From contig NC_088780.1 in assembly GCF_958450345.1 (NCBI RefSeq), positions 100,018,226-100,082,225 on the forward strand: a stretch of 64,000 nucleotides of DNA, given 5' to 3'. The first letter of the stretch is position 1; each line of letters starts with the position of its first letter. Positions 11,080 to 22,840 of this stretch are shown piece by piece. The position numbers and the translations under genes are program-made. The DNA comes from Calliphora vicina (taxonomy: Eukaryota; Arthropoda; Insecta; Diptera; Calliphoridae). The notes under the pieces are model-generated. The model searched no databases. It had not been told where the DNA came from and saw nothing but the letters and a program-made list of their open reading frames with translations.

Positions 11080-12780
11080 ATAGATCACCCTGGAGAGAGA
11101 TCCAACCTACATATTCTAGAAAAGTACGGAGAAATGTTTGCAATAGGGGTAATAGACCAACATTCTTCAATAGGATCAGGGAGCAGGTCATTGATATTAC
11201 TTTGGTAGGGAACACTGACTCAGTTAGAATTCTTGATTGGAGAGCTTCACTCGAGTGCTCATTCTCCGATCACCACAGGATAGTTTTTACGATACAGCTT
11301 ACACCTCCATACCACCTCCAGCAATGGATGGACTAAATGGTATACGGGACTTGGACGACTCGTAGAGAGTCGACCTATCCAGGTCATTAAGGGAAGCCTA
11401 CTATGCTTCGTGTAGGGAGCGGCAGAGACCTAGGAAATTCCGGCAACCATGGTGGAATCCTGGACTAATGCAGCTAAGGCAGGAATGTAGAAAACTTTTT
11501 AATAAGGCGAAGAGGGACCAAGACTTGTTGAGCTGGGACGATTATCGTCAAAGCTTCAACACTTTCAAGAGGGAAACCAGACGGGCAAAGAAGGAATCTT
11601 GGGAGCGTTTCTGTGAGGAACTGGAGAATACCACGGAGGCATCACGTCTACGAAAGGTACTATCCAAATATCCTGGTACGCCTGGATTCCTGATGAAACC
11701 AGATGGTAACTTTACTGAAAGTAGTAACGAAACTTTGGAACTACTTATGGAGACACACTTTCCGGGTTGCAGCGATGATGAAAATGAGGGCTCCGCTTTG
11801 GAGCACCTTGCAGCTTCTCAAATCCACATAAGTGAATTAGTTACCTCCATTGTTAGCTTGGAGAAAATTTCGTGGGCGGTGTTGTCTTTTAAGCCCTATA
11901 AATCTCCAGGGCCAGATGGCATATTCCCAGCGTTACTCCAAAAATCGATTTTAAACATCATGCCATGGCTTATAATGATAGTTAGGATACATTCCTAAAG
12001 AATGGAGAGAGGTTACAGTGGTATTTATCCCCAAAGCGGGAAAGGTAAACCACACTATAGACTATAGACCGATCAGTCTGTCATCGTTTTTATTGAAAAC
12101 ACTGGAAAGATTGGTCGATATCCATGTCAGGAACTCTCTCTATCAAATGCATTTCTGCTAAGTCTGCTCTACGACTTAAACAGTCGAGCGGACTAAAGCA
12201 TGATCGAATTGGTCATGGCACCATCCTACAAAAGATAGGCAGGCCAATCGACAGAACTTTTAAGACCATGGTTCGGCCGCGAACTCTGTCCTAAGGGATG
12301 ACGTGATCTCAATCTACACTGATGTTTCAAATACAGTAAGAGGCACGGGCTCGGGAATCTTCTCAGATGAGCTGGACCTTTTGATGTCTATTCGATTACC
12401 CGATACCTGCACGGTTTTCCAGGCAGAGATTTATGCCATCGATACAGCCACGAGAAGAATCCGGGAACTGAATCTCGAAAATTCTTAACTCCAACGTGAT
12501 CAGGTCGAAATGTCTTCTCAATTGTATCAAATCACTGGCACAACTGACACAACATCACGTCGAGTTGATATGGGTTCCAGGACACGAGGGCATCCGGGGA
12601 AATGAAGTATCTGATGAGTGCGCAACCAACGGGTCGTCCCTGGACGTATCTCTAGCGCAAAGGGATATTCACACTCCCCTGGTGGCTTTAATGGCGAGGA
12701 ACTCGCAAAATTTCAGTACGTTTCAACACTTCCTAATGATCATTACAGGGATCTATGCTGGATTTTATATAAAATGAGCT
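11080..12780 (+). pseudogene. Decayed LINE: endonuclease, RT and RNase H pieces
   Basis: An AP-endonuclease C-terminus is readable at about 11120-11290 (RPTFFNRIREQVIDITLVG, then CSFSDHHRIVF). The open frame at 11468-11998 (176 codons) covers the linker and RT start, with FKPYKSPGPDGIFPALL. RT continues in another frame near 11990-12150 (VFIPKAGK, DYRPISLSSFLLKTLERLV). The RT core is then deleted. RNase H follows at 12303-12488 (IYTDVS, FQAEIYAI) and 12496-12660 (LIWVPGHEGIRGNEVSDE). Related to, but distinct from, the LINE at 8101-9780. Not functional. Confidence 0.85.
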
Positions 12781-13490
12781 AAAACTTGGAAATGCGTCAG
12801 TATGTATTCAATAATACGATAAGGCAAGCGCATATCTTCCAGAGCCGTATAACATCCGGAAACTATTGGGGGAATGCATTACCTGGTAGAAGGTAGGGCG
12901 TAATTTATTGCAGAGATTGCTTTTAGTTTCATGATAATGTTAGCAATATAGAGAGATCTCAGTTTCTGCATATGTACTTAAAGATTTCCGGATGATTCAG
13001 CAGATATTCTGGTATATATGGAAGTTGTGATAATGTAGGGATCGAAATTAGAGTTCAAAAATGCCGTCAATATTTATATAATTTAAAAAATTTAGTACGA
13101 CTTTTAATTTCGCATTACAGAAAATAAAAACAGTCTTCGTTTACCTCTAATTAAGCTACTGACGCACAAAAGCAAATATAAGATCCAGAGCGTTTTAATA
13201 ATTCCACTATATTTTTAATATTTTTATATGGCAAAGAGAAGGATTAAGTAGTTAACCAAACCTGGAAATTCCATAGAAAATTACTATGAATATATAACTG
13301 TTTGATCATCCAATTATCAAGCCCAGACCATTTTGGAGTTTCTCAACACCCTTCAAATTTCATGCAATGACAACAAATTTACCAATGGGGGTTTGAGTTT
13401 ATCATTATGTAATATATCGAAATATGAGCTTTGATTTATAATGTAAAATAAAACACATAAATTTTAAAGTGATCTTAAAATTTTTATTGT
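12781..13490. other. No recognisable feature
   Basis: A short motif around TTCAATAATACGAT followed by CATCCGGAAACT at about 12806-12860 also occurs at about 10971-11020, bracketing the LINE fragment. It could be a flanking duplication. Otherwise nothing is seen. Confidence 0.4.
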
Positions 13491-13494
13491 CGCT

Positions 13495-14140
13495 TAAAAG
13501 TACAATTTATGGCGACTCGCTCGAGCAGAGCGACTGGTATCTCGAATAACACGAGTACTGTTGTCTTCCAAAGCGTCAATCGTAGCTGGCTTATTTCTGA
13601 AGACCTCAGACTTTACATAACCCCAGAGAAAATAGTCCAAAGGTGTGATATCGCACGATCTATGTTCGCACGATCGATTAAGTGCTCACCAAAATGATTT
13701 CTCAACATGGTTATTGTTTCAGGCGCTGTATGGCTCGTTGCGTCTTCTTCTTGAAACCAGAGCTCACCGAGGCCAAGCGCTTGAATTTCAGGAACCACCA
13801 TTGATGGTAACATTCTGATTTTTCTCATTGTTGAAGAAATATGGTTCAATTATTCCACCAGCCCATAAACCACACCATACTGTTGTTTTTAATATAATGA
13901 TAGATCTTGATACTCTTCGGGTTGCTCATCAGCCCAAATACGGCAATTTTGTTTCTTAAAGTATAGATACAGCCAGAAATGTGCTTCATCACTGAACTGA
14001 AAGTTCCTCGAATCGCACGAAAAATATTTCTCACAGAACGCTGATTTTCATAATACAGCTGAACAATTTGGAGACGCTGTTGTGGTGTGAATCTTTCAAT
14101 GATGATTTGCCAAATGATACTGAATAAAAATGACAAAGCA
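13495..14140 (-). pseudogene. mariner-type transposase fossil
   Basis: Read on the minus strand, the N-terminus ERFTPQQRLQIVQLYYENQR matches the helix-turn-helix start of mariner-like transposases. A catalytic-region FSDEAHFWL can be read near 13980-13960 in a shifted frame. LGELWFQEEDATSHTA with FGEHLI follows. CDITPLDYFLWGYVKSEVF near 13640-13590 contains the third acidic position. Frameshifts separate these blocks and the middle is shortened, so it is inactive. Convincing TIRs were not found, although GAATCACCCT at about 14197 might be one end. Confidence 0.8.
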
Positions 14141-15425
14141 GTTTGATATGAGTCACACGTGATCTTTAATATTGAAAATCAAACCTCACGCTGAATCACC
14201 CTTTATATATATTCTGAATCCTTATAAAATTCTAAGGCAATCTAGCTATGTCCATCTATCCGTTGTTGGTACGACAGAGCCTAGAAGAAAGGGCGTAGAA
14301 GGATGAAAATTTTCCCATTGTTGATCAGAAATGTTGCATAGAATTCTTCATAGAATATTTGAAAATAAAAGATACAAAGCAGTGAAGTTAACCAATCAGA
14401 GACGGGCCATTAGAAATTATTGCTTTATATTGAACCAATTATGGCCGCATGTAAGTCGCATATATCTAACTGAAAGTTGCAGCCCTAGTTAACCTACCTG
14501 CCCTTGAAATTCCAGAAATAGTATATTGACATATCAATTAATAACTGAGGACTGAAACTCGGTTAACAATGATTGCATAGTTGAACATCAGGATAATTTG
14601 GATCCCGCTCTACAGAGAACTTCAAAGGTATATGATGGCACATTTGTCTCTCCACTATCTTAAGCATTTCACTCCATCTTGCGATGAAACAGTCAATATA
14701 ATAATGTAATACGGAAATTACCGAACAATTGTGGATACAGCATTGCTATAGGCAAGCTGTCGTTATTTACTTAACTTAGTATTTGAAAAAAGTACATAAT
14801 TAAGGGCCCAATATGTATAACCAGAATTACCAATGCTTTGATTTGCTTAAATTGTTTGACTTTCCTTAACATCTCGAAATGTCAGAAAATTTTCAATAAT
14901 CTATAAAATTCATCAATGCAAGATTTATTTATTTGTTCTATATTTATGAACCATGAACTTTTAAACAAGATTTTTTGTTTGTTTGTTTTTCAATATAACA
15001 TAAACAATTTTTTTATGAATTTCAACTAGATATTTCATTTATTCAAATGATTTATAACACGACTTGTTTTTTTTTTATATTCATCCATCTCTTGGTGACA
15101 ATTCTATTTTTGTATGTTTAAACATCATACAAAAACATTTTATTATCATCTAAATATGAGCATATTGCATGTGACACGTTTATAGCCTTGCATTTGCATT
15201 CTTTGGGGTTATGCTACATGTGGTATTTCGGTTATAAATATATGTTTTGTAAAATTTTTTGAAGAAACGGTGACGGGATTTACAATAGATAGTGTTTGTA
15301 TCTTTTGAACGCGGTTTTGAATAACTTATATGTAATTTTGAAGGACATATTAAAGCTTCATATGTGGGAAGTTTTGCTTTACTTCTTTAATTTAAAAAAA
15401 GTGCTGAAGCACACTGATTGCTCAT
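14141..15425. other. No recognisable feature
   Basis: AT-rich sequence; neither strand gave a protein motif or a clear repeat. Confidence 0.4.
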
Positions 15426-15996
15426 AAAAGCAAGTGGTGATTTTGACACGGATAACAAAGATCGCCCATGCCAGCCAAAAAGTTTGAAGACCAAAAATTG
15501 GAGGCACTACTCCATGAGGATTGTTGTAAAACTCAACAAGGTCTTGCAAAATCATTGAGTTACTCAGGCAGCAATTTCAAAACGAAGGATTTACCCAAAA
15601 GCTGGGAAATTTTATAACATACTAACTGAAGCCGAGAGACCTTGTGAAGACCGACCAACCAGACTAATCGATACCAAAGCCATTCAATATGCCAACGCTT
15701 GGCCATATGTTGCAATACCGGTTAAAAGGTATTTAGAATGAAGTTGTTGAGAAGTTTAGTATCATCCGTTTTATAGTCCAGACCGTGCTCCATCCAACTT
15801 CCATTTGTTTCGATCGATGCAGAACGCTCTCTCTGGGATACGCTTCACTTTGGACCAGAGTTTCCAATATTGGATTTATTCATTCTTGGTCTCAAAAGAT
15901 CAGCAGTTCTTTCGGCTCGGAATCCATATGATGCCAGAAAGATTAGACGTTGCGGGACTTGTTTACCACATCGTTATAATAATGGCTCAGTATTGA
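15426..15996 (+). pseudogene. mariner transposase fossil with internal deletion
   Basis: The N-terminal part at about 15435-15600 reads GDFDTDNKDRPCQPKKFEDQ then KLEALLHEDCCKTQQGLAKS, as in classic mariner DNA-binding domains. After about 15660 it passes to the C-terminal part (YSPDRAPSNFHLFRSMQNAL near 15775-15835), and 15805-15996 encodes the end (SFLVSKDQQFFRLGIHMMPE). The central catalytic region between them is missing. It belongs to a different mariner lineage from the fossils at 13.5 and 54 kb. Confidence 0.85.
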
Positions 15997-16890
15997 ATGG
16001 ATCCGAGCTTGAAAAGTGACTGCCCACTGCAACATTTGCAACCATATTTCCACAATAATCTGAATTTAAACTTATCCCTTTACAAGCTTTTAATTCCATT
16101 TCAAGCTTACTTCTAGCACAATACTCATATGTAGCCCATAAAAATGCTTGCTTCAACTAGTTGTATTTCTTTATCTTCCCTAAAACAATAAGCTAAACCT
16201 AGTTTAGGGCTTTTATTTCCTTTTTATTTTTTGTCAACATTCTACCATCAGTATGTACTTTATTTGCCATCACGTTTTAGTGCCTTTTTATACCATGCTG
16301 CTGGATGTTTGTATAACGTTGGCTTCAATGTTTTCCATTTTAAAATATTTCGTTTTTATGTTAATAAACCATTTTAAGTCATGCTGTTTTGACTTACTTT
16401 GTTGTTTTGTTTGGTGACACATTTTCCCATGTTTACCAGTGCCCCGTATGGATACATTGGAGCAGATTTTATTTATTTTTTTTTTTTGTTTTTTGTAAAT
16501 CTTGATTTTGTTTCAGTTGTAAATTTTAACATTTGTAAGGCAATGTATTTTTGAATGGAGCAAAAATCAAGCAAAAATTTCAGGTTTTTTACTAAAACAA
16601 TGTTTATCTGGAATCACTATAACAACATTTGCATCTTTATTAATTAAAGTACCAAGGGGATTCTTAATTGCTGAGAAGGATAACTTTAGTTTTAAATGGA
16701 ATACAAATGAGTTACATCATTAATATTGTCTTTTTTTCAATTTACAGCATAAAGTGATTTATCGTTATTGAAGATTAATTACTTGTACTAGCAAGAAAAT
16801 ATGATTGTAGAAGAGATATTTATTATTTAGGGTATGATAGTACATTAAAAAAATTTTTGCTATTCACTTGTTGGCTAAAATTAAAAAAAA
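15997..16890. other. No recognisable feature
   Basis: AT-rich sequence with T homopolymers; nothing coding is supported. Confidence 0.4.
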
Positions 16891-16891
16891 A

Positions 16892-16923
16892 ATCATATGG
16901 TTGGGCAGGCCCAACCATATGAT
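16892..16923. repeat. Perfect short hairpin with 15-bp arms
   Basis: ATCATATGGTTGGGC (16892-16906), a two-base spacer AG, then its exact reverse complement (16909-16923). The GC-rich inner stem stands out against the AT-rich background. No larger element around it was identified. Confidence 0.9.
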
Positions 16924-17009
16924 GCGCTACACCGAGATTATGATTACAAACAGTTTTCTTTTAAAATTTATAAAGAAGCTACCACTGATTGAGGACCGAT
17001 AGTTACAAA

Positions 17010-17913
17010 TAGGGTGGCCCTTAATAATCGAAAGTTGGATTTTTGCCAGACTCGCCCCCCAGTTCGGTGAACATTGGTAAACAAATTATCCTAAAAAAAT
17101 TTTAGGTAAATCGGTTAGGGTTAAGACGTGCTTTTTATAAAAGCATTTTGTTCAGTTTTTGTAAAAAACTTGCCAAAAAATTTGCAATTTAATTTAAAAG
17201 AAGTAAGAGAGCTATATTCGGCTGTGCCGAATCCTATATACCCTTCACCAAATCATACTTCAAAATACAAATTTTAAATATTTTTAGGTAACCAAAAATT
17301 TGTTTTTTGTTGTTTTTTTCATTTTTTGTAAATTTTTTTTTTCGAATTATTTTTTTTTTTTTAAATTTAAAATTTTTTTTTTAAATTTTAAAAAAAAATT
17401 TTTGATTTAAAATTTTTTTTTTTTGTGAAAAAAAATCGGGTTAAAAAATATTTTTTCCGATTTTGACCCTTTGTAGGTCTAACTTACTATAGTCTTATAC
17501 ATATACGTCGTTGCAAAGGTCTTTGAAATATCTATCATTAGATATCCATATTGCCTATATTTCGGAGTATATTTAGAATTATCTGGACTATAATATATTC
17601 TAAATATACTCTGAAAGTTTTACTAAAATCGGAAAACTTTAAACCTTAAAACGTGAAGGTCAAACGTAAAATTTTTCAATATTTCCAATAACGAAATGTT
17701 ATATATTTTTGGGCCGATTTTGATGATACTTAAGAAAAGTATAATATAGTATTTAGAATAACAGCACAAAATTGGAAATTAAACTTGAATGGCACTTGGG
17801 GTTAAAATGACCCCAAACTTTTAAAATCATACCTGCGGTATCCTACGAAGCCAAAAACTCATATACAATAAATACGAATATATTTTAAGTAAAAATTACC
17901 TTTTATATTAATA
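17010..17913 (+). repeat. Repeat family R3, first part of interrupted copy
   Basis: 17690-17913 aligns with about 57300-58050, including GGCACTTGGGGTTAAAATGA and ACTCATATACAA...AAATACGAATATATTTTAAG. 17010-17195 is an inverted relative of 58190-58440 (CCCCCCAGTTCGGTGAACAT). 17205-17540 is an inverted relative of 41930-42280 and 59990-60390 (GTATATAAGATT-type end). It is interrupted at 17913 by a Helitron and resumes at 19327. Confidence 0.7.
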
Positions 17914-19326
17914 CTAGCATAACCCGGTGCACTTCGCTACCCCTACCCTAGTAAAATTAAAAAAATATGAATGGATTTCTGATAAAACCTAACTACACAT
18001 ACAAAATATTGAGAATCCCTCAATTACAGTTCACTTGATATTCGAAAATAACTAACTAATTTGGTATGGGAGATAACTCCACTGTTCTGGTCCCACCTAT
18101 TTTTAAAACTTTTATGTAAATATCAAGCTTTACTTTAACTTTCCTTTATAAGAGAGGGGTCACTTCTACTAAGCCGACCAAGCTTAGCTATACTTCGAAC
18201 AGGGATCAGAAATAAATTCGTTTTTAGCTAACCTCCGTAGAATGGTAATAAATTGATTGATACAGAGTTTAAATACTTATAGAATTATATTTCTCCAATA
18301 TTCAACATTAATTATTTACTTTGTTCCACGACCACTAATGCAATATGGAACATTTTCAGCCAATCTATGTAAAATGGTAAGAGAGCTATGCGGACAAAGT
18401 TTGAAGAACCTTGCAATTATTACTTTGTATGGGAGGTGACTCACATCCTTTTCCGACCTCTCCCATTTTGGGTGCTATGCCCTCTAATCTAATTCCGTCT
18501 ATATTCAGCTAAACTTCGCACAGTAATAAGAAATTAATTTAAAAAGATTAAACACTTTTACAATTATGGTTCTACAGATATTCGAAATTAATTATATACT
18601 TTGTATAGTAGGGTGTACCACGCCCTCTATTCCATTTCCGAACAATTTCAGCGAAACTATGCAAATTTATAAAAGAGCCATTTAGACTAAGTTTGAAGAA
18701 TCTTGCAATTATAGTTCACAAATTTTCCCATTTTTCATTAAACTTCATGCAGTGATAAACCGTTGAAAATCGTCACAATTATAAAATAACTATTTACTTA
18801 TCTACAACTACATATTTACCCCCATATGCATAAACAGTTTTTTTAAATTTGTCAAAGGTTTATAAAACAAATTTTGAATGGAAAGTTTGTTTAAAAACCT
18901 TTGATATATTTAAAAATTGTTTATGCATATGGGAGTTACAAAATAAAAAACCACCTTCAAAATATATTTTTTAAAGTGAATTTAAATTACTAAAGACTTC
19001 TTCTTTGTTTTCTATAACAACTCTCACTTAAAACAGAGCGAAATCAATACTGTTTAATTGTTTTTCTTATTTATTTACAACAACAAATTGGACAAACACG
19101 CTTTGTTTACTTTTTAGCTTAAGGTTCACATGTACACGTTTTTGCATATGTATTAGTAACATTTTTAAAAGCTTATAACTCCTAACTGAACCGATTTCAA
19201 TAAAATATATATTCTGCACTTCTGTGAAAAAATCCGTTTAAAATTATATATTTCTTGCCCAAATTAAATGTATAATTTGAGAGTAAAAGGGGTCTGAAGA
19301 AATCGACTTGCCTTTTAATATTATGA
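17914..19326 (-). mobile_element. Non-autonomous Helitron, copy A
   Basis: On the minus strand it begins TCATAATATTAA (19326 downward), is preceded by A, ends GGGTTATGCTAG at 17914 and is followed by T. It has no TIRs and no target duplication. The same sequence in the opposite orientation is at 37372-38901. The homologous repeat near 58050 reads straight through the site (TTTTAATATTTATCAAAATATG), showing the insertion. Inside is a palindrome at 18831-18933. No Rep/helicase coding sequence is present. Confidence 0.85.
18831..18933. repeat. Palindromic repeat inside Helitron A
   Basis: CCCATATGCATAAACAG at the left mirrors TGTTTATGCATATGGG at the right, and the arms extend inward (AAATTTGTCAAAGGTTT). 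The counterpart in Helitron B is 37774-37879. Similar palindromes lie at 42281-42372 and 57095-57202. Confidence 0.8.
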
Positions 19327-19700
19327 TTTCTTAAAATATGTTATTTTTTTTATATTTCTTGTTCTAGTGGCCTGAGACTTATATTTAGAATTATCTGGAC
19401 TATAATATTCTACTTAAAATTCTTAAATGTACGGAAATTGATCTCATTCGTCAAAATATGGAAACATAATTTGTTTTTCTCGAAAATTACAAAATTTAAA
19501 TCGTAGGTACGGAAAAACTATAGGAGATATTTTCATTATTTTTTCATATTTTTATTCCCTATTGTATTCTCAATAAATCCCAATATGATGATCATATTGA
19601 AATTCATATTCTGAAATTTGTTTAACAAAATTTTTAAAAATTTGAAAATGGACTTTTGAAACTACAGTTAAGAAATTTTTTTTTTGTCATATCTGCGAAT
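19327..19700 (+). repeat. Repeat family R3, second part of interrupted copy
   Basis: It continues the repeat after the Helitron and matches segments of 57640-58110, including TTAGAATTATCTGGACTATA, TACGGAAAAACTATA and TTTATTCCCTATT. Confidence 0.7.
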
Positions 19701-19839
19701 AGGCCCACCCAATGATATATGTACATCATTGGAAAGAGCTTAGATATTTCAAACATCGTTATCGCATAAAGTGTTTTGCTTCAAAATAGTTTATTTTGGT
19801 TTTAATTTTTTAGGAATCTTGACTAATAATTAGAATATG

Positions 19840-20735
19840 TTAACCCTCTAAATCCTCAAGGATTGGGTCTTTTTTGTCCTTCTTTTAAAAAAGTGCAAAA
19901 ACCAAAATTAAAACAGGGATTTAAGGGGTTAAACTGTTCTGCGAAAAAATTAAACGTGAAATTTTACTATAAGTCCCTGAATACATCAAAACGGAAAATT
20001 CAACCAGAAAGTCAGAAAAAAGACATAACAAAAGAGAGCATAGGGTTAATTTCGCATTTATTAAGAATTTTATTTTAAAGAACATTTTAGGTATAAAATG
20101 TATTCAGCAAATTTATGTAAAATGTTACGAAGAACATTTTTGTATAATATGTTAACCCTATAAATCCCCGAGACATGGGTCTTTTTTGTCCTTCTTTTAA
20201 AGAAGAGCAACAAACACCATTAAAACAGGGATCTAAGGGGTTAAAATGTTCCGCAAAAATATTGTCCGTGAAAATTTACTAAAAGTCCCTGAATACACCA
20301 AAACGGAGAATTCAACCAGAAAGTCAGAAACAAGACAAAACAAATGAGAGCTTACGGTTAATTTCGTATTTATTAAGAATTTGGACAGGAAGTCTTCATT
20401 AATTACATTTATTTGGCTCTAGGCAACTCCACTTCATTACCATATGCATATTTCAGCTAAAAGCGTTCTTCAGTGAGTGCGCATGTTAAATTTTTGGGGT
20501 ACTTTAAAATAAAATTCTTAATAAATGCAAAATTAACCCTAAGCTCTCTTTTGTTGTGTCTTATTTCTGACTTTCTGGTTGAATTCTCCGTTTTGGTGTA
20601 TTCAGGGACTTATAGTAAAAAAGACCCATGCCTTGAGGAGTTAGAGGGTTAATATATTCTACAAAAATTTTCTCCATAACATTTTGCATAACTTTACTGA
20701 ACACATTTTATACCTAAAATGTAAGGATCACATGG
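19840..20735. repeat. Cluster of two direct and one inverted copies of a 230-bp repeat
   Basis: Direct units lie at about 19840-20080 and 20150-20385. Each starts TTAACCCT and carries GGGTCTTTTTTGTCCTTC, AAGTCCCTGAATACA and TTCAACCAGAAAGTCAG. A shortened inverted unit at about 20510-20660 lacks the middle. Flanking blocks with TTTTAGGTATAAAATGT also recur, inverted, near 20700. The 71-codon open frame at 19863 lies within the first unit and has no known domain. Confidence 0.8.
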
Positions 20736-21058
20736 TTTCTTATGACGATTAATAATAAGAATGTGCCAGAGTTGGGAAACTTTAACCCCCCTCAAATGAA
20801 ATTCAGATGTAAACTTTCAAAACGCCAATACACGGTCTTTTTTTTTTGTCTCCTCTATCAAAATTTATTAGTCTGACCTCGTAATTTTTTTTTGGTGTTG
20901 TATAGTGTAATCGAATCTTTTATAAAAATTTTATCACAGATATTTATTATTTAAATTAGATAAAGGAAAAATCAGCTAAAAATTTCAAACTTTTATTTTT
21001 ATTATGTACCTATACAAATCTGACTTCTTTAAAAATAATAATGTGCATAAAAATTATT
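20736..21058. other. No recognisable feature
   Basis: AT-rich interval between the repeat cluster and the next TIR element. Confidence 0.4.
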
Positions 21059-22362
21059 GGCCCATAATCATAGTCTAACACCAAAGTCGGTTCTTTTTAA
21101 AATCAACTTTGAAATAAAAACCTGTTTTTTTTAATTTGCAACCATAGTCAAAATTAGAGTATGTTTTAAATTGAACCGACTTTAACTGGGTGCCACTGCA
21201 AATATAGAAAATGTTTTCATACAATATGCAACAAAAAACAGACAAGTGGCAACGATGAACAGCTTACATACAGAATTAAAAAAAAACCAAAAAACGTAAA
21301 CAATAAAAGTAACCGGGACATCTAAAGAAAGAAGTGGTTTGATGTGGAAAAATGGAAAAGATAAGATTAATTAATAATAATTACGATATTTTTGTACTAA
21401 TTTTATTGATAATTGTTCAATAATTGCAAAATCTCTACCAATATCTTGTAACTTAAACATTTTTTACTTTGTGACGAACTTTTTTACTCGGCGAAGTACA
21501 GCTGATGCTGTTGTTAAACGAGTTAAAAACAACTTCAGCTAGTTTTATATTTAGAGCCGACTTCAGCGTCAGAAGTATACTTTAACCCAGCGGTAAATGA
21601 AACAAAGTACCTAGATAATAATCGATAATGTCAGGATGATATTCTAAGCGATCAATCTAAGTACTTAGAGTATAATCTGTGCGTAATCCAACACATCATG
21701 TACTAATTATAACTTCGATTACGATTTAAGCGGATAGTCGGCAGCTATTTATTTTTTTTTTTTTGTTTTTTATTTTTCACTAAAAATAAATAAACTACCG
21801 TTTCTTTCTTGTTTATACATGAAAAACAAAATCGATAAAATTTATATTTATATTGTAATTAAAGGTGTTGATTTTAGTGCCGTAAAAATTATAAATAAAT
21901 TAAATGGAAATTTAAGGTTTTTCCTACAGAAATTTATATATGAAAATATACAAAAGTATTCCTTCAATTACGAAATCAGTATGCATGGTACTATTCCTTA
22001 ACTTGTAAATGCAAATAGGATTGTAATCTACATTTATTACATTTTAATTTGCAAGTCTTTATAGGCGTATCATCAAGTTCGCTTAGAACTCCGCTTTTAA
22101 TGTAAATTAAATATTGTGGCTTACATTCTAAGCAAGAGCACACCGATTATACAGCCTATGACACTTTTATGTTAAATCTAAGTGGGAACATAAGCGAAAG
22201 AATCACCAGTGACTGCTACGAAATATTGCTTAGATAAGCGCTTACGTAATGTGTATTTTTACCGCTGGGAACTTGTCTATGATAGACCTAAAGTCCACTC
22301 TTAAGTAAAGTCGAGTTTAATTCTCTTAAAATGTACTTTATTTTTGACTATGATTATGGGCC
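21059..22362. mobile_element. Harbinger-like non-autonomous element
   Basis: The left end GGCCCATAATCATAGTC (21059) mirrors the right end GACTATGATTATGGGCC (to 22362). Both sides are flanked by ATT, consistent with a 3-bp target duplication. Second-order inverted motifs (ACCAAAGTCGG...AACCGACTTT) lie just inside the left end. It contains a nested TIR element at 21586-22269 and no transposase. The superfamily is inferred from the end type and 3-bp duplication. Confidence 0.65.
21586..22269. mobile_element. Nested TIR element (CCCAGCGGTAAA ends)
   Basis: A perfect 12-bp TIR is present: CCCAGCGGTAAA at 21586 and TTTACCGCTGGG ending at 22269. No clear target duplication and no transposase were found. 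Confidence 0.55.
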
Positions 22363-22399
22363 ATTATTTTTAAATGCAACTCACCTGAATAAAATTTAC

Positions 22400-22840
22400 A
22401 TTTATTTACATATATAACATAATTTTCTATTATTAATGACGGACAACACAAAGTAAAACGAACGATTTTAGAGGAGACCGCGTTAGAACTAAAATGTTTG
22501 GCTAAAAGGGCAGAGTTGCCAGTTCAAATGGAATTTTATTTGATAGCAGGATTGCATTAATAGGATATTAATTTAATGGTAGAAAGCTATAGGAAGAGGG
22601 GAACTGATGTATAGTTATGTCTATATATGTACATATGTATGTATTATTAAAGATTTCAATTCCAATTTTAAGATACATAAGAGGATAAAGTTTATCCTCA
22701 AATTTTAAATAGAAACAAGATTTATAAAACAAATTTTGTTCCCATAAAAGTTTAATTTCAAGTAGTTTTTGTATTTAATTTATACATAGATGTTTAAATA
22801 CGAGAGAAACTATTTCATCGCTAACCCACAATATTACATT
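22400..22840 (+). repeat. Paralogue of the palindrome insertion site (uninterrupted)
   Basis: It matches, in inverted orientation, the two flanks of the large palindrome (33364-33628 and 36193-36405). Landmarks are GACGGACAACACA, AAACGAACGATTTTA, CTATAGGAAGAGGGGAACTG, AAGAGGATAAAGTTTATCCT and CATAGATGTTTAAATAC. Here the flanks are joined through a short TATG-rich stretch near 22625-22650, so this is a natural empty-site relative. It has no coding capacity. Confidence 0.85.
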
